A DNA stretch of 64,000 nucleotides from Prauserella shujinwangii (GTDB taxonomy: Bacteria; Actinomycetota; Actinomycetes; Mycobacteriales; Pseudonocardiaceae): the NCBI RefSeq assembly GCF_003001955.1, contig NZ_PVNH01000007.1, forward strand, positions 310,001 to 374,000, in the 5' to 3' direction. The translations under genes were made by a program, and so were the position numbers. The notes beneath the pieces were generated by a model. It was not told the DNA's origin and did no database searches. It saw nothing but the letters and a program-made list of their open reading frames with translations. Positions 34,226 to 42,872 of this stretch are shown here, one piece after another; position 1 is the stretch's first letter; every line of letters begins with the position of its first letter.

Positions 34226-36394
34226 CTACAGACCTAGTACAGGAGCCTTGTAGACACTGATTGAATCTCCGGCCGTAAGGGCCTGTGAGACCGGATCAAC
34301 CGTAAATGTCTGTGGACTAGTAGCCCCCGAGATAGCCGTAACGTTGACGACCACACCGCCTACTTCAATCTCAAACGGGAAGTCATCAGTAGCGGTAGTC
34401 CACAAAGGGCCTGAGTTAGTGGCCACAGACAGACTCGTAGCCCCCGCAGATACTCCCGTAACTAGCTCTGAGTCGTCCGTATCGAGGTGACACAGCTCAG
34501 GGTCGGTATCTCCCGTGTCAGCGGCTAGGACAATCACCCTCCAGGGCTCAAAGCGTGAACACGCGAACTCTGTAGTCCACTCCATAGGGCTTATCTGTGT
34601 CTGAATACCCTCGACAACCAACGAGATTGTTTCTGAGGGAAGCTCAGGAAAGACCTGCTCTGGGTTGATAATGTCGATACGAGCCGTAGGGCTGATACCT
34701 GCTACCTGCGCAGCGAGGCTAGGCGTAGCCCGGAGGTTCAAAGAGACTGACGGGAATCGATAGCCCTCTACCGTTCCCTTGTGAACTACCCACGCCGCAT
34801 AGTCCCGCAGCAAGTCAACTAAACCGACGTTGACACTGACCTCACCGTCATAGAGACCGATGGTGTTAGTACCCAGAGGGCCATCTCTGTCTTCATAGAC
34901 CGCTTCTGAACCTTCCCGCTGGTCGGCTGTGGCCTTGTTAATGACACGCTGGTCATCATCAGTAGGCGCGAAGTCAGGAGCTAGCTCGTTGCTCGCAACG
35001 TCAATCGTCAGAGCAGCCGAAGAGCTTTCTACAGACTCTCGACTTACGTAAGTCAGCCCAGCGCTCGTACCGTCATATACAATGCCCTGGTCTGTCGCCT
35101 CTATCTCTCTCACCAGGTTCAGGAAGGTATCCGGGAACTGTGCTCCCATCTGGGTAATCGAGGTAGCAGGGCCGCTGTACTCCACACCGTCCTCAGCACA
35201 TAGACGGGACAGCCTCACCACCGCATCCTCATTCAGCAATGCGTCAGTACCAACGTTGTTCAGCTCGGTTACGTTAGCGTCAAAGTCCGCGAGCGTCAGA
35301 ATCATGATATGACCGAAGCTCAGTTCAGTGTCTCCAACGTCGCAGTACCACCTAGCCATGCTGAGACCAGGGCCGAGGTCTACGTCAGTGATGTTGCCGT
35401 TCATGACCTGCTGGCCGTCTACATAGAACTGGTAATCAACGCCAGTGCCGTTCTGGGCAAACCTCACCGCGAAGAAGTGCCAGATACCGTCACGCTCTTC
35501 TACAGGAAGAAAATAGGGCTCAACATTCACGGTCGTAGTTGGTGTTATCGCCTTAATGAGTCCGATAAGCCCATCAGTCCGCTCAAAAGTGAAATAGAGA
35601 GCGTAATTATTAGGGTCATTCAAGTAGAAGACTACCTGTGCTTGAATCTCGCTACCGTCGTCGTAGTCAATCTTCTGTGCCCAAGCTAGAGCCCAGCCCG
35701 CACCAGGTACACCCTGTAACGTCGCTACAAGTCCACCACCGTCAGCCGCTACAGGAGCACGCTTGGTTGGCACATAATCGTCTGTCGCTCCCCACGATAT
35801 CTTGCCCTGAGGGGGCGGGGGTGACAGGATAAACGTCATATTCGTATTGCCGAAGACAGGTCTACCTACCTTAGCGTCTTTACCTTCTTCCAAAGGCCAG
35901 TAGTAGACCGGGGAGAGGTTAGACGTCACAAACCTGTATAGAGCCGACTGCTCGGCACTCTTTAACTGCTGAATTCGACGCAGAGAGCCATTAGCGCCTA
36001 TGGAAACGACGGGAACGTTACCCTTCAGGTTCCACGTAGGGGTAAACCCTGTGACGTAGCCTTGAAAGAGCGTCTCGTCAAAGACTGCCGTCTGAGTGGC
36101 TCTAACCCTCAGCGGCGTATTCCGTCTGACGTTCGGGTAGCTGGGCGACTGTGGCCCTAAGCTGTACTTTGCTCCCGTATTCGTTACCGAGAACGAGCAC
36201 TCGGCAGGCTGAGAGTCGGAAGCCTCATCCGAACGGCCTAGCTTAATACTAATAGGACCGTCTTCGTAGCGAATGTCAGTCGTAATGTCCGTCCACACCC
36301 ACGTGGACGAGTCCGCAGTTAAGTCCGCTCCCCAAGCGATTTCCACAAAGAGGGTAGCGTCGGCTAACTCCTGAGGCAGTAAGGGAACGCCCAT
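34226..36394 (-). CDS. Phage tail hub/minor tail protein with lectin-like insertion
   Basis: A 722-residue protein. The N-terminal region (GADLTADSSTWVWTDITTDI, LRVRATQTAVFDETLFQGYV) matches baseplate-hub type proteins of actinophages. Residues about 155-380 (PVYYWPLEEG, VVFYLNDPNNYALYFTFE, WHFFAVRFAQNGTGVDYQFYVDGQQV) are a LamG/concanavalin-like jelly roll. The C-terminus returns to a hub-like fold ending in small beta repeats. The jelly roll may bind host surface glycans, which is inference. Its ATG overlaps the tape measure stop (TAATG). Confidence 0.75.
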   Translation of the reverse strand: MGVPLLPQELADATLFVEIAWGADLTADSSTWVWTDITTDIRYEDGPISIKLGRSDEASDSQPAECSFSVTNTGAKYSLGPQSPSYPNVRRNTPLRVRATQTAVFDETLFQGYVTGFTPTWNLKGNVPVVSIGANGSLRRIQQLKSAEQSALYRFVTSNLSPVYYWPLEEGKDAKVGRPVFGNTNMTFILSPPPPQGKISWGATDDYVPTKRAPVAADGGGLVATLQGVPGAGWALAWAQKIDYDDGSEIQAQVVFYLNDPNNYALYFTFERTDGLIGLIKAITPTTTVNVEPYFLPVEERDGIWHFFAVRFAQNGTGVDYQFYVDGQQVMNGNITDVDLGPGLSMARWYCDVGDTELSFGHIMILTLADFDANVTELNNVGTDALLNEDAVVRLSRLCAEDGVEYSGPATSITQMGAQFPDTFLNLVREIEATDQGIVYDGTSAGLTYVSRESVESSSAALTIDVASNELAPDFAPTDDDQRVINKATADQREGSEAVYEDRDGPLGTNTIGLYDGEVSVNVGLVDLLRDYAAWVVHKGTVEGYRFPSVSLNLRATPSLAAQVAGISPTARIDIINPEQVFPELPSETISLVVEGIQTQISPMEWTTEFACSRFEPWRVIVLAADTGDTDPELCHLDTDDSELVTGVSAGATSLSVATNSGPLWTTATDDFPFEIEVGGVVVNVTAISGATSPQTFTVDPVSQALTAGDSISVYKAPVLGL

Positions 36395-37431
36395 TATGCA
36401 CCCCTGATCTGAATCTGACCGGAGCGGATAAGTTGCATAATCAGCGTGGCAACGGCCGTATCAGTGTTACCCCGGAAAGTCATCGAGACACCAGAGGAAC
36501 TATCAACACGACCAGCAGGGGTAACCGTCTCTCCTGCCTGGAGCAGCGCTAGCATCTCACTACCAGGTGCACCAGGAACCTTGCCACCCCTGTGGAAGGT
36601 AGGGATGTTGGGCACACCGAAGCTATTCCCACCGATGCCAGGCACCCAGCCTGGGATAGTGAAAGAAAGTCGGCCAACGGTGTTGTTCCAAATAGAGGCA
36701 ACGAAGTTGAACGCAGACCGGAAAGCGTTCTTAATGCCCTCACCGATAGCACGGAAGAAGCCACCGATACGACCAGGTAATGACCGGAACCAATCGACCA
36801 CACCGGCCGCCTTATTGCGTACCCAGTTCCAGGCGTCAGAGAATCGCTGACCTATCCAGCGCGCAACGTTGCCAACGAGGTTACGCACCCACGCCAGACG
36901 GTCACCTATCCAGTTAACGACTGTGGTGAAGACCTTCTTCACCTTATCCCAATGAACGATCATTAGGACAATAGCAGCGATAAGGGCGGCTATACCTACA
37001 ACTACCCACGTAATAGGGTTAGCCAGTAGGGCAGTCGTAAATGCCCACACGGCTGGAATCGCCGTAGTAAAGAGCGACTTACCGAACGCTGCGATCACAG
37101 GAATCAAGAAGTTGGCGAAACCTGAAGCTAGGTCACCTACGCCCATACCAAGCGTTAAGAGACGCTCTCCGAGCGAGAGTGAGTCGTCTGTGAGTCCCGT
37201 AAAGGTGTCCTGTAGACCGGTAATCGTGTCACGGAAGCCCATTGCCTTGGTGTCAGCGTTGTCAGCCGAGTCAATGAACCTGTCCGTTGAGCTTCCCGCT
37301 CTTTTAACGCTGTCCGACGCTTTACCAACGTCTTTACCCATAGAGTCCGCAGACTCACCGACCTTGTTAAAGGCTTTTTCAAGGTTCGCAGTGTCACCAG
37401 CGAACGTGAGCGTAACCGTAGGTCCAGCCAT
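36394..37431 (-). CDS. Short tail tape measure protein
   Basis: A 345-residue protein: helical N-terminus rich in Asp/Lys (LEKAFNKVGESADSMGKDVGK), a pair of membrane-like segments (AIPAVWAFTTALLANPITWVVVGIAALIAAIVLMIV, quoted in part), repeated W-rich helices (DKVKKVFTTVVNWIGDRLAW, GVVDWFRSLPGRIGGFFRAI) and a C-terminal FHRGGKVPGAPGSEMLALL motif common in tape measures. At roughly 0.15 nm per residue it would set a tail near 50 nm, very short for a siphovirus. It follows the gp10-like gene with a TAATG overlap. Confidence 0.8.
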   Translation of the reverse strand: MAGPTVTLTFAGDTANLEKAFNKVGESADSMGKDVGKASDSVKRAGSSTDRFIDSADNADTKAMGFRDTITGLQDTFTGLTDDSLSLGERLLTLGMGVGDLASGFANFLIPVIAAFGKSLFTTAIPAVWAFTTALLANPITWVVVGIAALIAAIVLMIVHWDKVKKVFTTVVNWIGDRLAWVRNLVGNVARWIGQRFSDAWNWVRNKAAGVVDWFRSLPGRIGGFFRAIGEGIKNAFRSAFNFVASIWNNTVGRLSFTIPGWVPGIGGNSFGVPNIPTFHRGGKVPGAPGSEMLALLQAGETVTPAGRVDSSSGVSMTFRGNTDTAVATLIMQLIRSGQIQIRGA

Positions 37432-37859
37432 TAGCTGTCAACCTCCACTCCGGCCTGTCTGGCAACGTCGATAAGAGCTTGCTCAAAGGTGTCGTAGACA
37501 CGCTGACTCTGTTCGTCGTATGCCTTCCAGATGTAGCGGCCTGACTTGAAGAACGGTCGCTTAACCGAGCGGTTCCTACCTACCCGGCCACCGAAGTCAA
37601 GCCAGGCGTAGTAGGGGAAGCGCTTGCCACCTCCCGCTACACGAGCCGCCGTCCTAGTAGACCGGGCTTTCAGTGACGACACTGCGTGCCCACCCTTACC
37701 CGGCCCTCTCGGTACACGAGGCTTGGCCGTCTGAACGATTAGCTCAGCGGCCTTGTTACCAGCAAGGCGCACACCTTTAGGGAGATCACCATCAATCTTC
37801 TTGAGATTGCGGGTGAACTCCCTTAAGCCATCAATCTTGATAGGCTCTGGTGTGGTCAT
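37431..37859 (-). CDS. HK97 gp10-like head-tail/tail component
   Basis: A 142-residue protein with the family pattern GLREFTRNLKKIDGDLPKGV, RLAGNKAAELIVQTAKPRVP and a basic tail-tube-facing region (SLKARSTRTAARVAGGG, YAWLDFGGRVG). gp10-like proteins normally lie between head-tail connector and tail tube genes; here the gene sits between the tail chaperones and the tape measure. Its ATG overlaps the stop of the frameshifted chaperone (TAATG, 37,857-37,861). Confidence 0.7.
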   Translation of the reverse strand: MTTPEPIKIDGLREFTRNLKKIDGDLPKGVRLAGNKAAELIVQTAKPRVPRGPGKGGHAVSSLKARSTRTAARVAGGGKRFPYYAWLDFGGRVGRNRSVKRPFFKSGRYIWKAYDEQSQRVYDTFEQALIDVARQAGVEVDS

Positions 37860-38361
37860 TAGTACCTTCTCGCGGGTGCTTTCGCCTTAGCCTCTGCTTT
37901 GAGTCGCTCTAGTTCCTGCCGCTGGGCTCTTCTACCGTGGTAGACGTTCCAGTAGACGAATTCCTCGTGAGTGAGGTGCTCTCGCAACTGACGGACCGTC
38001 ATCTTCAACCGGTCTGCTAGGTAGAACTCAAACTCAAGCTCTCCGTCAAACTCAAAGTCTAGGTAGGCTCTTTTGGGTTAATCTCCAGTCCAGACAGAGC
38101 CGCAATGGCCCTAGAGACTCTTTCAATCTCACCGGCGTTAGATGCCGCCTGCCAACGTTTAACGTCGTCTACGTCCATCTCAGGGTCAACCATGGCCTGC
38201 ACTAAGATTTTGCGTTCCATGACCTCTTTGGGCATCTCTTTATTATGGATCTGAAGAACCTCAGCCCGAGATAAGGCACGAAACCTAACAGTGCCGACGC
38301 CTGGAATCTCTAACTCGTCCTCTTCCAGACGATTTGTGAAGAGTAGTTCCTTGTCCACCAT
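37859..38361 (-). CDS. Tail assembly chaperone, -1 frameshift fusion (gpG-T type)
   Basis: The short product (38,059-38,361, 100 residues, MVDKELLFTNRLEEDELEIP...GLEINPKEPT) ends at a TAG. Before it lies the heptamer C-CCA-AAA in the right phase (38,077-38,071). Slipping back one base gives ...NPK-RAYLDFEFDGELEFEFYL and an extension of about 70 residues to a TAA at 37,861-37,859, total about 167. The extension would be an orphan frame without its own start, and its stop overlaps the next gene's ATG. This is the near-universal arrangement of siphophage tail chaperones, which load the tape measure for tube assembly. Confidence 0.85.
38071..38077 (-). promoter_or_regulatory. Programmed -1 ribosomal frameshift site
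   Basis: CCCAAAA on the minus strand, read as C-CCA-AAA in the zero frame, a canonical X-XXY-YYZ slippery heptamer, 10 nt before the zero-frame TAG. No obvious downstream pseudoknot was worked out. Confidence 0.85.
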
Positions 38362-38363
38362 GA

Positions 38364-38765
38364 CTACACCTGGTCAATCGTAGTTACGTCGTCAGTGAGT
38401 TGAAGCTCAGCCGTCCACGTAATCATGTCGGCTACCGGAGAGGTCTCCTGGTAGCTCGTAACGAGTACGTTCACGGTGTCTTCAGGCAAGCCAGTACCGG
38501 TACCTTCCGGTCGCCATACAAAAGCCACGACCGTACCGATAAGCGGCTGGATAGTCGCACGAGGACCTGTAGCGCCATCCTCGTAGATACCCGAGATGGT
38601 AGCCGTACCGTTTTTCAGCCCACCCTGGAACGTGTGGGCATTCTTCCCGTACGTCGTGGTGTCGTGGGAATCAGCACTGTTGGTGTACTCGGTGTTGTTT
38701 ACAAAGGTAGAGAGGTCTACCGAGTCTAACGAGCAGTAAGACCCTTTACCGTGCACAAAGGCCAT
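38364..38765 (-). CDS. Major tail tube protein
   Basis: A 133-residue beta-rich protein (GKGSYCSLDSVDLSTFVNNT, TISGIYEDGATGPRATIQPL, ITWTAELQLTDDVTTIDQV), of the size and composition of small siphophage tube proteins, immediately upstream of the chaperone pair. Identity rests mainly on gene order. Confidence 0.75.
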   Translation of the reverse strand: MAFVHGKGSYCSLDSVDLSTFVNNTEYTNSADSHDTTTYGKNAHTFQGGLKNGTATISGIYEDGATGPRATIQPLIGTVVAFVWRPEGTGTGLPEDTVNVLVTSYQETSPVADMITWTAELQLTDDVTTIDQV

Positions 38766-38768
38766 GGT

Positions 38769-39173
38769 TTAGCTCCCTGAGCCAGTTACGTCGATTTGAA
38801 AGATTGCTGCGAGGTACTCAACGCCTGCGATGGTGACTACCTCGAATGACGCTGAACTGACGGTTGCTACGTCGTAAGCGGTAGCCGTGTGGTTGTCGAT
38901 AGCCGCCTTCACACTTGAAGCCCCTGAGCCGTTCGCATACTGCGAGAGCTCGTCACGAGACGTACGCGCATCAACCTTGCCCACAACGAGGGTTACGGGG
39001 AACGTGGCTGTATCAGACCCGCGCTGGTAAGTAGCGTCGAAGTTGTAAGGCTCCGGGAAGCCCACAGACGCAGCGGGAGGGGTAACCCTCTCTGCCCAAT
39101 AGGGAAACACCCTGAGACCAGAAATAGTCTCTAAGGCAGCCCCTAAGTCGTCCATGACGTTTCCGATATCCAT
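38769..39173 (-). CDS. Tail terminator/completion protein (putative)
   Basis: A 134-residue protein (MDIGNVMDDLGAALETISGL, GFPEPYNFDATYQRGSDTAT, FQIDVTGSGS) placed between the connector and the tube protein, where tail terminators lie. The alternating strand pattern fits the family. Overlaps the connector stop. Confidence 0.6.
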   Translation of the reverse strand: MDIGNVMDDLGAALETISGLRVFPYWAERVTPPAASVGFPEPYNFDATYQRGSDTATFPVTLVVGKVDARTSRDELSQYANGSGASSVKAAIDNHTATAYDVATVSSASFEVVTIAGVEYLAAIFQIDVTGSGS

Positions 39174-39799
39174 TACGCAGCTCCCCAGATGCGCCGGTAC
39201 GGAGTCACGGCTACGGCTACGTCAGGGTCTACGCGTGCTAGGAGACGCATCTCTGACCCCTGGTCTGGAGACCCAGCGATACCAAAGGGAGAGTCTCGCC
39301 TGATTAGGAAGCGAGACGCTTGTAAGAGCGTGGCCTCTACGATCGCTGTAGGTACAGAGGTCCATCCAAACGTAGCCGTAACCCGGATACCATCCTCTAA
39401 TGCTGTCGGCTGTGTAGTGGAGTCAGAGTTAACGACAATCTCAGTCCACGGACGGCTCTCACTCGAAGCATTAGCGGGCTTCAATCGGTAGTCGGTAATC
39501 TCGCTTGCATAGGTCTCGTCAGCGTCGCTGTCGTAGTGAACTAGGAGACCCGTACTGGTCATCACGTCGTCTATCTCGATGACCCAGCGAGCACGCCTTT
39601 TATCCCACCGAGCGGTATAGAAACGTTCCTGTACGGCACCCGTGTTACCGAACTGTCTGTTCGTCGCCTGGTCGATAGCACGGGAAGCGGCAGTAATGGC
39701 ATAACCGACCTCAGCGTCATCAGCCGTGTCCGTGATACGAACAAAGTTCTTCAGTTGAGTAGCGGTTACGTAGTCAGGAGCCCACGCCATCACTGCCAC
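39173..39799 (-). CDS. Head-tail connector (gp6/Phage_connect_1 type)
   Basis: A 208-residue protein. Helical N-terminus YVTATQLKNFVRITDTADDA...ITAASRAIDQATNRQFG is typical of head-tail adaptor proteins, as is VEATLLQASRFLIRRDSPFG. The second ATG (MAWAPDYVT, 39,790) is an alternative start. Lies directly downstream of the capsid gene. Confidence 0.72.
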   Translation of the reverse strand: MAVMAWAPDYVTATQLKNFVRITDTADDAEVGYAITAASRAIDQATNRQFGNTGAVQERFYTARWDKRRARWVIEIDDVMTSTGLLVHYDSDADETYASEITDYRLKPANASSESRPWTEIVVNSDSTTQPTALEDGIRVTATFGWTSVPTAIVEATLLQASRFLIRRDSPFGIAGSPDQGSEMRLLARVDPDVAVAVTPYRRIWGAA

Positions 39800-39836
39800 C
39801 TCCCTTCATGTGCATTAGCAAATACGCTGGCCAAAA

Positions 39837-41021
39837 CTAAACGGCGTCGTTTACCAGCAGCGAGTACGCGTTAACGTTCTGCACTGCGCCATCGGCACGA
39901 GCCCAGACGGTGTACTCCACCTGACCCTCATTAGCACGGCTGTAAGGGTTGACGATAAGAGTCACGTCCCGAACGCGACGGATGATGTAACCCTCACGAA
40001 CGTGCCCAAAGACACCCCAGGTGTTACTAGAAGCGTCGGTGTAGTCCGCGAAAGCCTGGTCAATAACGACACGGTGACCCAGAAGCACACCACCAGGAGC
40101 GTCCTGTAAGCCTGCGTCAGCCTGAGACTGCCACAAGGGACGGCCGGTAGTGTCTTCCATCTTCCGAATAAGGGACAGGGTGGTGTCATTGAAGACCCAC
40201 ACCGCACCAGAACGGTAATCGGGGTCAACGGTGTGGAGAGCATCAATTAACTCGTCTTTGGTAGGCGCTGCGCCAGCGAACGTCTGACTAGCCCCCGTGC
40301 TCTGAATGATGCCCTCAGGCTCACCAGTGCCCGTACCGGTAACCCAATCGACAGCCTGAGCCCGTGCGATGCGCTCACCGAGCTTGCGGGAGATAAGCCC
40401 CTGAATATCAAAGGCGGAGTCCTGGAGAAGCTCCACAGAGACCCGTAACGGGAGGTTACCCGCGCCGGGAGCCACGTACTTGTGAGCCCCAAGAGTAACC
40501 TCACCAAACACGAGGTCAGCTCCACCAGAGGCCGGAGCCGTGTTCTCAGTGGCAATAACGCCAGAGTTAGCCGTGTCATCGAGGGTCGGCCAACGGAGAG
40601 TCTCACCGCTAGAAGTGGTAATCGTCTCTACTTCAGGAGCAAGGCCACCGAAAGCCAAGAGACGCTCCGTGATCTTATTACGGAAGGTCTCAGGCACCGT
40701 AAAGCCACCAGCCGAGTCAGTACCCACAGACTGAGCACGCAGCTCGGCAAGGTCTTGGTTCTCAACACCCGTACGAAGATAGTGGTTAAAGGCGCGCTCT
40801 AAGGTGTCGTCAGACTTGGCCGTACCCACGTGGACACCCACGTCATTACGGATAGGCTCCTGATACGACTTCAAGCGCGCTCGCATGTCCTCAGAGCGCT
40901 GGACAGCCGTAAGCTTGCCCTCTAACTCTTCGAAACGAGCAACCTCTTCGTCAGTCAATTCACGCCCATTGGCCTCATCAAGGATAGCCTGGAGCGCTGC
41001 TAGAATTTCTTCCACAGTCAC
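39837..41021 (-). CDS. HK97-fold major capsid protein
   Basis: A 394-residue precursor. The N-terminal delta/scaffold region is helical (VEEILAALQAILDEANGREL...FEELEGKL); the mature capsid probably begins near AQSVGTDSAGGFTVPETFRN. Fold signatures are GGADLVFGEVTLGAHKYVAP, VDWVTGTGTGEPEGIIQS and GVFGHVREGYIIRRVRDVTL. The chosen GTG (41,021) has GAGGA upstream and overlaps the protease stop (GTGA); a TTG nine codons upstream is weaker. Confidence 0.92.
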   Translation of the reverse strand: MTVEEILAALQAILDEANGRELTDEEVARFEELEGKLTAVQRSEDMRARLKSYQEPIRNDVGVHVGTAKSDDTLERAFNHYLRTGVENQDLAELRAQSVGTDSAGGFTVPETFRNKITERLLAFGGLAPEVETITTSSGETLRWPTLDDTANSGVIATENTAPASGGADLVFGEVTLGAHKYVAPGAGNLPLRVSVELLQDSAFDIQGLISRKLGERIARAQAVDWVTGTGTGEPEGIIQSTGASQTFAGAAPTKDELIDALHTVDPDYRSGAVWVFNDTTLSLIRKMEDTTGRPLWQSQADAGLQDAPGGVLLGHRVVIDQAFADYTDASSNTWGVFGHVREGYIIRRVRDVTLIVNPYSRANEGQVEYTVWARADGAVQNVNAYSLLVNDAV

Positions 41022-41593
41022 TGTGTCCTCATTCGTTTTTGAGCCCAACGGGCACGGATAAGACGGGATCTAAGTTCGCTCTTCGTCTGCGCATAAGGAT
41101 CAAAACTGCGCAGAGCTACAGCAGCGGACTTATAAGCCGGGTACGTCACCGCTGAAACGTCTAAGAGACGCTCCATAGTGGTGTGCGTCCTGATAAGCGA
41201 ACCGTCGTTCTGCTCATTCAGGGTGTACTTACCGGGAATAGCAGCAAAGGACGCCCCGTCAACGTCACCCCGCTGCACAAGTTCTTTAAGGTCATTGGCA
41301 TAGCTCGTGTCTGGTAGGTCAACCTCGAAAGCTAAGCCCTCACGGTCAATCTTCACCCTGAGAGTGCCGCTCGACTGCCTACCGAGCACGAGATTAGGGT
41401 CATGATTAATAAGAGCGCGTACGTCCGTGTCCGACCTGTCTAACGCATCAGTGAACGCAGTTGGAGCGATACGCTCTCTAATCCCGTTCTCTACGATTGC
41501 CTCTTGAAAGAACACAGCCGCGTGACCATGCAGCGTGTTAGAACGCATCTCGGCTTTATCTAGCTTGGCTGAGAAGGTTAGTACCTCGCCCAT
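41018..41593 (-). CDS. HK97-family prohead protease
   Basis: A 191-residue serine protease that trims the capsid scaffold. The conserved His is in ALINHDPNLVLGRQSSGTLR and the Ser in GDVDGASFAAIPGKY, the latter matching the family S-F pattern; RLLDVSAVTYPAYKSAAVALR is the C-terminal signature. The ATG at 41,593 (MGEVLTFSAKL) follows GGAGA. It overlaps the portal gene by 38 nt and the capsid gene by 4. Confidence 0.9.
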   Translation of the reverse strand: MGEVLTFSAKLDKAEMRSNTLHGHAAVFFQEAIVENGIRERIAPTAFTDALDRSDTDVRALINHDPNLVLGRQSSGTLRVKIDREGLAFEVDLPDTSYANDLKELVQRGDVDGASFAAIPGKYTLNEQNDGSLIRTHTTMERLLDVSAVTYPAYKSAAVALRSFDPYAQTKSELRSRLIRARWAQKRMRTQ

Positions 41594-42818
41594 TGGTATT
41601 CTCCGGCTGACCCAGCTGATTAGGCTGATCTGATTGGACAGGTTGCGCGAAGCCTTGCCTAGGAATGTCCCCACCCTCGACGGGCGGTAGATTCCTCTGA
41701 GCACGAGCCTCATTAAGCGTCAGAAGACCTGAATCAATCTGTTCGATCAGTAACCTAACTTCGTCTTCCGGGGACGGCTTTAAGTAGCCGCTGAAATCGA
41801 ACTCCACTAACCGAGGATTCTCTACGAGCGTAGACAGAGCCTCTTGGAGCCTTAACGTCCACGGCATGAGCACGTGACGTGCCAAGCCTCTATTCTGTTC
41901 TGATAGTCCGGTACCCCAGCTTGTAGACTTCTCGGTTAAGCCCAGCAGGTGAGGGGGTACACCCCACCAGCGGCCAATCTCTTCAATCTGGAATGTCCGC
42001 GACTGTAAGAACTGTGCATCTTCAGCCGACATAGACCAGGGAGAGAGCTTCAGCTTTCGGTTGATAACCGCAATCTCGCCCGCGTTCTCTGGGCCGGTCA
42101 TCTTCGCCTGAAGGTCAGCCTTAATGGTCTCGGCTTCGTCCTTGGTGACATCCTCTTCAGGCGTAACGATGATGTTGTAAGCACCACCGTTCCTGAACAT
42201 ACGAGCGGCAGAGCGATCACCAGCGAGAGCCGTCCCCAGAGAGTTACGAGCGAATCTGATAGGGGACATACCTCTGAGCCTGTCTAACGACGGCCCCATT
42301 ACCTGAGTCATACCTCTAGCGTCTTTAACGAGCGGCTCTCTACCATCAAGGTGAATCTTGTAAAGCTTTCCCCCAGGAGCCCTATCGTTCCATTCCACCG
42401 TGACGTAAGAAGGATGCACAGGGAGAAGCCCGATTAGCTGCCCAGCCCCACCATATCGGTGGAGTAAGAACGCGTCTCCGTGTAAGAGAAGGTGTAAGAC
42501 CACAGTCTCTTTCCAAGAGAAGGGAGTCTGTAGCCCTACCTCGCTCGCTGCACCTGCTGGGTTATCAAGGAACGATCTAACTGTCTGTCTACGGCCCTCA
42601 GCAACTGTGAGAGTCTGTAAGGGTAGTGAGGCGATGGTTCCGGCAATGAGGTTAACCGAGCGATAGACAGCACTAAGGTTGAGTGCCGTCATTTCGGATA
42701 CCGGCTCACCTGAATAGTTTAGGGAACCGTACCCGAAAAGTTCGGCCACGACGGGATCGCCCACGCTGACCACGTGGGCTGATCGTTTCATGGATCGCCG
42801 GAAGGGCCACCACCCCAT
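41556..42818 (-). CDS. HK97-family portal protein
   Basis: About 420 residues. The portal core is clear: LNLSAVYRSVNLIAGTIASL, ETVVLHLLLHGDAFLLHRYG, GMSPIRFARNSLGTALAGDR, EDAQFLQSRTFQIEEIGRWW and GVPPHLLGL. It forms the dodecameric DNA gate of the capsid. The ATG at 42,818 (MGWWPFRRSMKRS) is preferred over a TTG eight codons upstream. The C-terminal 30 residues are polar and Gln/Asn-rich. Confidence 0.9.
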   Translation of the reverse strand: MGWWPFRRSMKRSAHVVSVGDPVVAELFGYGSLNYSGEPVSEMTALNLSAVYRSVNLIAGTIASLPLQTLTVAEGRRQTVRSFLDNPAGAASEVGLQTPFSWKETVVLHLLLHGDAFLLHRYGGAGQLIGLLPVHPSYVTVEWNDRAPGGKLYKIHLDGREPLVKDARGMTQVMGPSLDRLRGMSPIRFARNSLGTALAGDRSAARMFRNGGAYNIIVTPEEDVTKDEAETIKADLQAKMTGPENAGEIAVINRKLKLSPWSMSAEDAQFLQSRTFQIEEIGRWWGVPPHLLGLTEKSTSWGTGLSEQNRGLARHVLMPWTLRLQEALSTLVENPRLVEFDFSGYLKPSPEDEVRLLIEQIDSGLLTLNEARAQRNLPPVEGGDIPRQGFAQPVQSDQPNQLGQPENTNGRGTNLLSQAR

Positions 42819-42872
42819 ACAGCCCAGAATACGGCGTGTCAAGCCCCCTGTCTCGCCATCTTTTATCGAATT

